Source: Candidatus Peribacter sp. UBA6535 (GTDB lineage Bacteria > Patescibacteriota > Gracilibacteria > Peribacterales > Peribacteraceae). Taken from it: DNA of 6,340 nucleotides. This document shows positions 4,185 through 6,340 of this stretch, one piece after another. A model generated the notes under the pieces. That model was not told the DNA's origin and did no database searches. It saw nothing but the letters and a program-made list of their open reading frames with translations. Both the position numbers and the translations under genes were made by a program. Every line of letters begins with the position of its first letter. Positions within the stretch are counted from its first letter, which is position 1. The stretch lies in NCBI GenBank assembly GCA_002436205.1, contig DJKT01000034.1:1-6340 (forward strand), given 5' to 3'.

Positions 4185-5798
4185 TCAATTAGAAGAAGAA
4201 ATAAATCTTGAAGATAGGTATTGCGTAAATTCATCTAGATTCATTACAAAAGACGCCGCGTTCCTGACATCTTGATTGAGTGCATTAACTGCTATGGATA
4301 CTCCACCACTAGCTTTAATGCGTTCAAGCATAGAACTATCATTGGGACCATCGCCCGCTGCAACAAACTTTGACAGTGGAGGAAGTGTTGGCAAATACCG
4401 TGCAATAGAATCGATGCCACTTGTACCTTTCCCCGCTCCAGGCCAAAGAATCGTTGCATCCCCATATCCTGTTGGTATCAGAGAAAATCTTCCCGCCTCA
4501 TTAAATACTCCTGCCATTTGCAATGCTGCCTGCGTATCTGCATCAGAATAATCGGAGCTTTCTATATCGCCATTCTTTTGCCGAATTCGGACTTTCCATG
4601 GCAAACGATTGGACGTTGCTTTCTGTGTCACACAAACAAGTGCATCTGCTTTTCGAGCCGCCCGCTCAATCAGTTTTGTTAATTCGCTTACATTCAACTT
4701 GCGATCTACTGCCGGTATTGTCGTTCCATTGATACGAACAGAAAGTCCATCATCAAATACACCAGCACGAAAAACTGAGCGGGTTTCATCAGAAAGACTA
4801 TCGAAAGAATTCTGACTTCTTGCTGTAGTAACAACGGAAAACAATTGAGAACGCGCCTTCTGTAAAACAGTGCAAAGGGAATCAGGTATTGCTCCATCAA
4901 CAAGAGATGTACCATCCAAATCCATAAGTAGTACACTCATCGAACTACGTAATCTCTCTAAGAGTAACCGAAGAGCTGCACCATCATCACGAAGATACCG
5001 ACAGAGATTTTCAAAGCTACGTATACTTCGTTCGGATTGATCAAAAATACCTGCAGTTGTGGTAATAGCAGGCCTATTATTCGGCAATTTTTTATATTGG
5101 GTTACTCCAGCAGAAAGTACACTGTTTATACCACTTGCACGCATAAAAGCTACATCCTGTTGTCTGGGGACTGCTGCGAGAAGTGTAATGACATCTACAC
5201 ATGAAGCTTGACGAACATTTTCTGCTATTCGAGATGCTGTACGATAACTGCTGGCAACATCGTCAAGAATGACAACACGATCATCTTGCGTAATTTGCTC
5301 AGCAAATAATGCGGTGTCACTATCCTGTAATGTGATTTCTTTGATACTTCTGTCAGGATTGAGTACTCGATCGGGAAACGGCTCAATGATCTTCTTACTG
5401 TCAGTTAAAGATGCATCACATGCTGAGAGAGCAGCCAGCACCCTTGGACCTGCAGACCGTGGTGCAACGATGGTTGTCGCCTCCTGTAAACATTTTCGCA
5501 CAGCGAAATTAGAGGCAATCATTTCGATCAACATATTCTGAGGCAATACTTCAATTGGCTTTTTACCTACCAATGTAAGCCGTCTCCAGACATCTGTATT
5601 CACCTCGTCGCCGTCATTAATAATCAACATGCCCTTTTGATTGAAATTCACCACAGATGCTGCTTTGATAGCACCTTCTGCAAGAATAGCCATACGAGGA
5701 TCTTCTCCATCTACACTTTCTGGCTGAGCAGTGTCTACAATGCGCTGATCCTTTGGTGAAAGGTTTATGCAATTGGCAATGGACAGAGGAGTATTCAT
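4185..5798 (-). CDS. Fusion protein: phosphoribosyltransferase-like domain plus HAD-IIB (Cof-type) phosphatase
   Basis: A 537-aa predicted two-enzyme protein. The N-terminal half (about 85-250) looks like a type I phosphoribosyltransferase: IVAPRSAGPRVLAAL (110-124), then the PRPP-binding motif VVILDDVASSYRTAS (175-189) with the acidic pair D179-D180 and the S/T-rich loop. The C-terminal half (about 286-537) is a complete HAD hydrolase: motif I DLDGT (293-297, nucleophile D293 and acid D295), motif II VVTTARS (T324/T325), motif III K457 in GAGKGTSG and motif IV GDGPND (482-487). The cap between motifs II and III is of the IIB type. Family knowledge gives base + PRPP to nucleotide + PPi for the first half, and phosphate ester hydrolysis for the second. 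The substrates are unknown. Residues 1-84 are unassigned. It sits directly upstream of the phosphorylase gene. Start ATG 5798 follows a T-tract with no Shine-Dalgarno. Confidence 0.85.
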   Translation of the reverse strand: MNTPLSIANCINLSPKDQRIVDTAQPESVDGEDPRMAILAEGAIKAASVVNFNQKGMLIINDGDEVNTDVWRRLTLVGKKPIEVLPQNMLIEMIASNFAVRKCLQEATTIVAPRSAGPRVLAALSACDASLTDSKKIIEPFPDRVLNPDRSIKEITLQDSDTALFAEQITQDDRVVILDDVASSYRTASRIAENVRQASCVDVITLLAAVPRQQDVAFMRASGINSVLSAGVTQYKKLPNNRPAITTTAGIFDQSERSIRSFENLCRYLRDDGAALRLLLERLRSSMSVLLMDLDGTSLVDGAIPDSLCTVLQKARSQLFSVVTTARSQNSFDSLSDETRSVFRAGVFDDGLSVRINGTTIPAVDRKLNVSELTKLIERAARKADALVCVTQKATSNRLPWKVRIRQKNGDIESSDYSDADTQAALQMAGVFNEAGRFSLIPTGYGDATILWPGAGKGTSGIDSIARYLPTLPPLSKFVAAGDGPNDSSMLERIKASGGVSIAVNALNQDVRNAASFVMNLDEFTQYLSSRFISSSN

Positions 5799-5826
5799 AA
5801 AAAAATGAAAAAACCCTTAGTAGGGT
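5799..5826 (-). terminator. Short hairpin plus T-tract between the 161-aa gene and the PRTase-HAD gene
   Basis: On the - strand, ACCCT (5826-5822) and AGGGT (5817-5813) form a 5-bp stem with an ACTA loop, followed by TTTTTT, CA and seven more Ts, which run directly into ATG 5798. The stop codon TAA of the upstream gene (5819-5817) lies in the loop and stem. The short stem suggests a weak terminator or attenuator that lets some transcription pass, since no separate promoter for the downstream gene is evident. Confidence 0.5.
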
Positions 5827-6302
5827 GGAGAATCGGATTCCTCACGCAGTATTTTCTGTAGTTCGATTAGTATTTCGCCCACACCTTGGTAAAGCATTAG
5901 ACCGAAAAACGCTGTACCCATCATTTCGGCAGCTGTATATGCCTTCGATTCAGATTCAAATACCAGCCTGTTAATTAATAGCCCCATTCTTGACTGAAGA
6001 AGAACTCTTATTTGTAAATATAATTTTTTGTCATTTTCTTTCTCTTCAACTCTTAGGACTGCACCTACATCCTTACTAACTGCCATAGCCTCATCCTTAG
6101 AATACATTCCTTCTTCTCGTTTTTCTAAATCTTCAATTCTTTTAAGTACACGGTCTACCTCAGCTCTTTTCGATCTGATTTCTGGTACTGAGATAGAATA
6201 GAAAATTTCACTGGTTTTTGGTAACAAACATTCCGAGATGTAAATATAACGGCGATCGATATCACCTATAGATTCCTGTGGTGGTGCTTCTTCATTTGAC
6301 AT
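5817..6302 (-). CDS. Hypothetical protein, 161 aa, helical, no recognised family
   Basis: I do not recognise this protein. Seen: an acidic, proline-containing N-terminus (1-15), a charged, heptad-like helical stretch at about 41-64 (RSKRAEVDRVLKRIEDLEKR) that could be a short coiled coil, a second charged helical region at about 84-120, then a mildly hydrophobic helix around 124-150 that includes MMGTAFFGLMLYQGVG. That segment is short and interrupted by acidic residues, so a membrane span is possible but not convincing. There is no signal peptide and no cysteine pair. Start ATG 6302 has no Shine-Dalgarno. The gene is bounded on both sides by similar hairpin/T-tract elements, so it may be its own transcription unit rather than part of the nucleotide operon. 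Codon use looks like that of its neighbours. The open frame and clean boundaries support a real gene. Confidence 0.65.
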   Translation of the reverse strand: MSNEEAPPQESIGDIDRRYIYISECLLPKTSEIFYSISVPEIRSKRAEVDRVLKRIEDLEKREEGMYSKDEAMAVSKDVGAVLRVEEKENDKKLYLQIRVLLQSRMGLLINRLVFESESKAYTAAEMMGTAFFGLMLYQGVGEILIELQKILREESDSPPY

Positions 6303-6313
6303 AATAGTAATAG

Positions 6314-6340
6314 AAAAAATAAAAAATCCCCTCCGTAGGG
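6314..6340 (-). terminator. Hairpin/T-tract terminator cut by the right edge
   Basis: On the - strand, CCCT (6340-6337) and AGGG (6332-6329) pair around an ACGG loop and are followed by GA, TTTTTT, A and TTTTTT. The 3' side continues GA, so the stem probably extends beyond the window. It most likely ends an upstream gene on the same strand. It resembles the element at 5799-5826 (CCCTAC, two bases, AGGG, then two T-runs). Confidence 0.55.

Noticed and set aside
2717..5541. Short open frames on either strand inside the ribD, phosphorylase and PRTase-HAD genes
   Set aside because: All are overlapped by longer frames with clear catalytic motifs and show no motif of their own.
3391..5798. Recoded UGA (code 25, Gracilibacteria-type)
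   Set aside because: TGA ends both the phosphorylase and the PRTase-HAD genes at sensible lengths, and no gene needs a read-through TGA.

Overview
The window is bacterial DNA of moderate GC (about mid-40s % by eye). Genes are densely packed, use the standard bacterial code (TGA and TAA both act as stops) and mostly lack Shine-Dalgarno sequences. Two starts (+ strand 1731, - strand 3346) lie only 7 nt below a good -10 hexamer, which suggests leaderless mRNAs. Together with the gene content, this fits a streamlined lineage such as a Patescibacteria/CPR-type bacterium. That placement is a low-confidence inference; nothing here is a taxonomic marker.

Layout: Bases 1-1461 (- strand) hold the N-terminal 487 codons of nrdJ, the adenosylcobalamin-dependent (class II) ribonucleotide reductase, which runs off the left edge. 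Bases 1462-1730 are a divergent control region. For nrdJ it contains a sigma70-type promoter, two NrdR-box-like sites exactly 32 bp apart, a perfect 7-bp hairpin at the predicted mRNA 5' end and a C8 tract before the start codon. For the rightward gene it contains an extended -10. Bases 1731-2405 (+ strand) encode a flavodoxin-fold NAD(P)H-dependent FMN reductase-like protein. Its stop codon overlaps that of the convergent ribD-like gene.

From 6340 down to 2402, everything lies on the - strand. In transcription order: a hairpin/T-tract cut by the right edge; an unrecognised 161-aa protein; a second, similar hairpin/T-tract that includes the stop codon of that gene; a 537-aa fusion of a phosphoribosyltransferase (PRTase) domain to an HAD-IIB phosphatase domain; a uridine-phosphorylase-like nucleoside phosphorylase; and a RibD-like deaminase/reductase that lacks the end of its reductase domain. 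The last three are tightly spaced and probably form an operon.

How the genes may work together: the window is about nucleotides and flavins. NrdJ makes deoxyribonucleotides and appears to be under NrdR control. The PRTase-HAD fusion, nucleoside phosphorylase and RibD could form a pyrimidine-nucleotide pathway, either salvage or riboflavin-type chemistry in which the HAD domain supplies a dephosphorylation. That link is inference from gene order. The most notable items are the PRTase-HAD fusion and its operon, the shortened RibD carrying two related heptanucleotide-repeat tracts, and the compact nrdJ control region.
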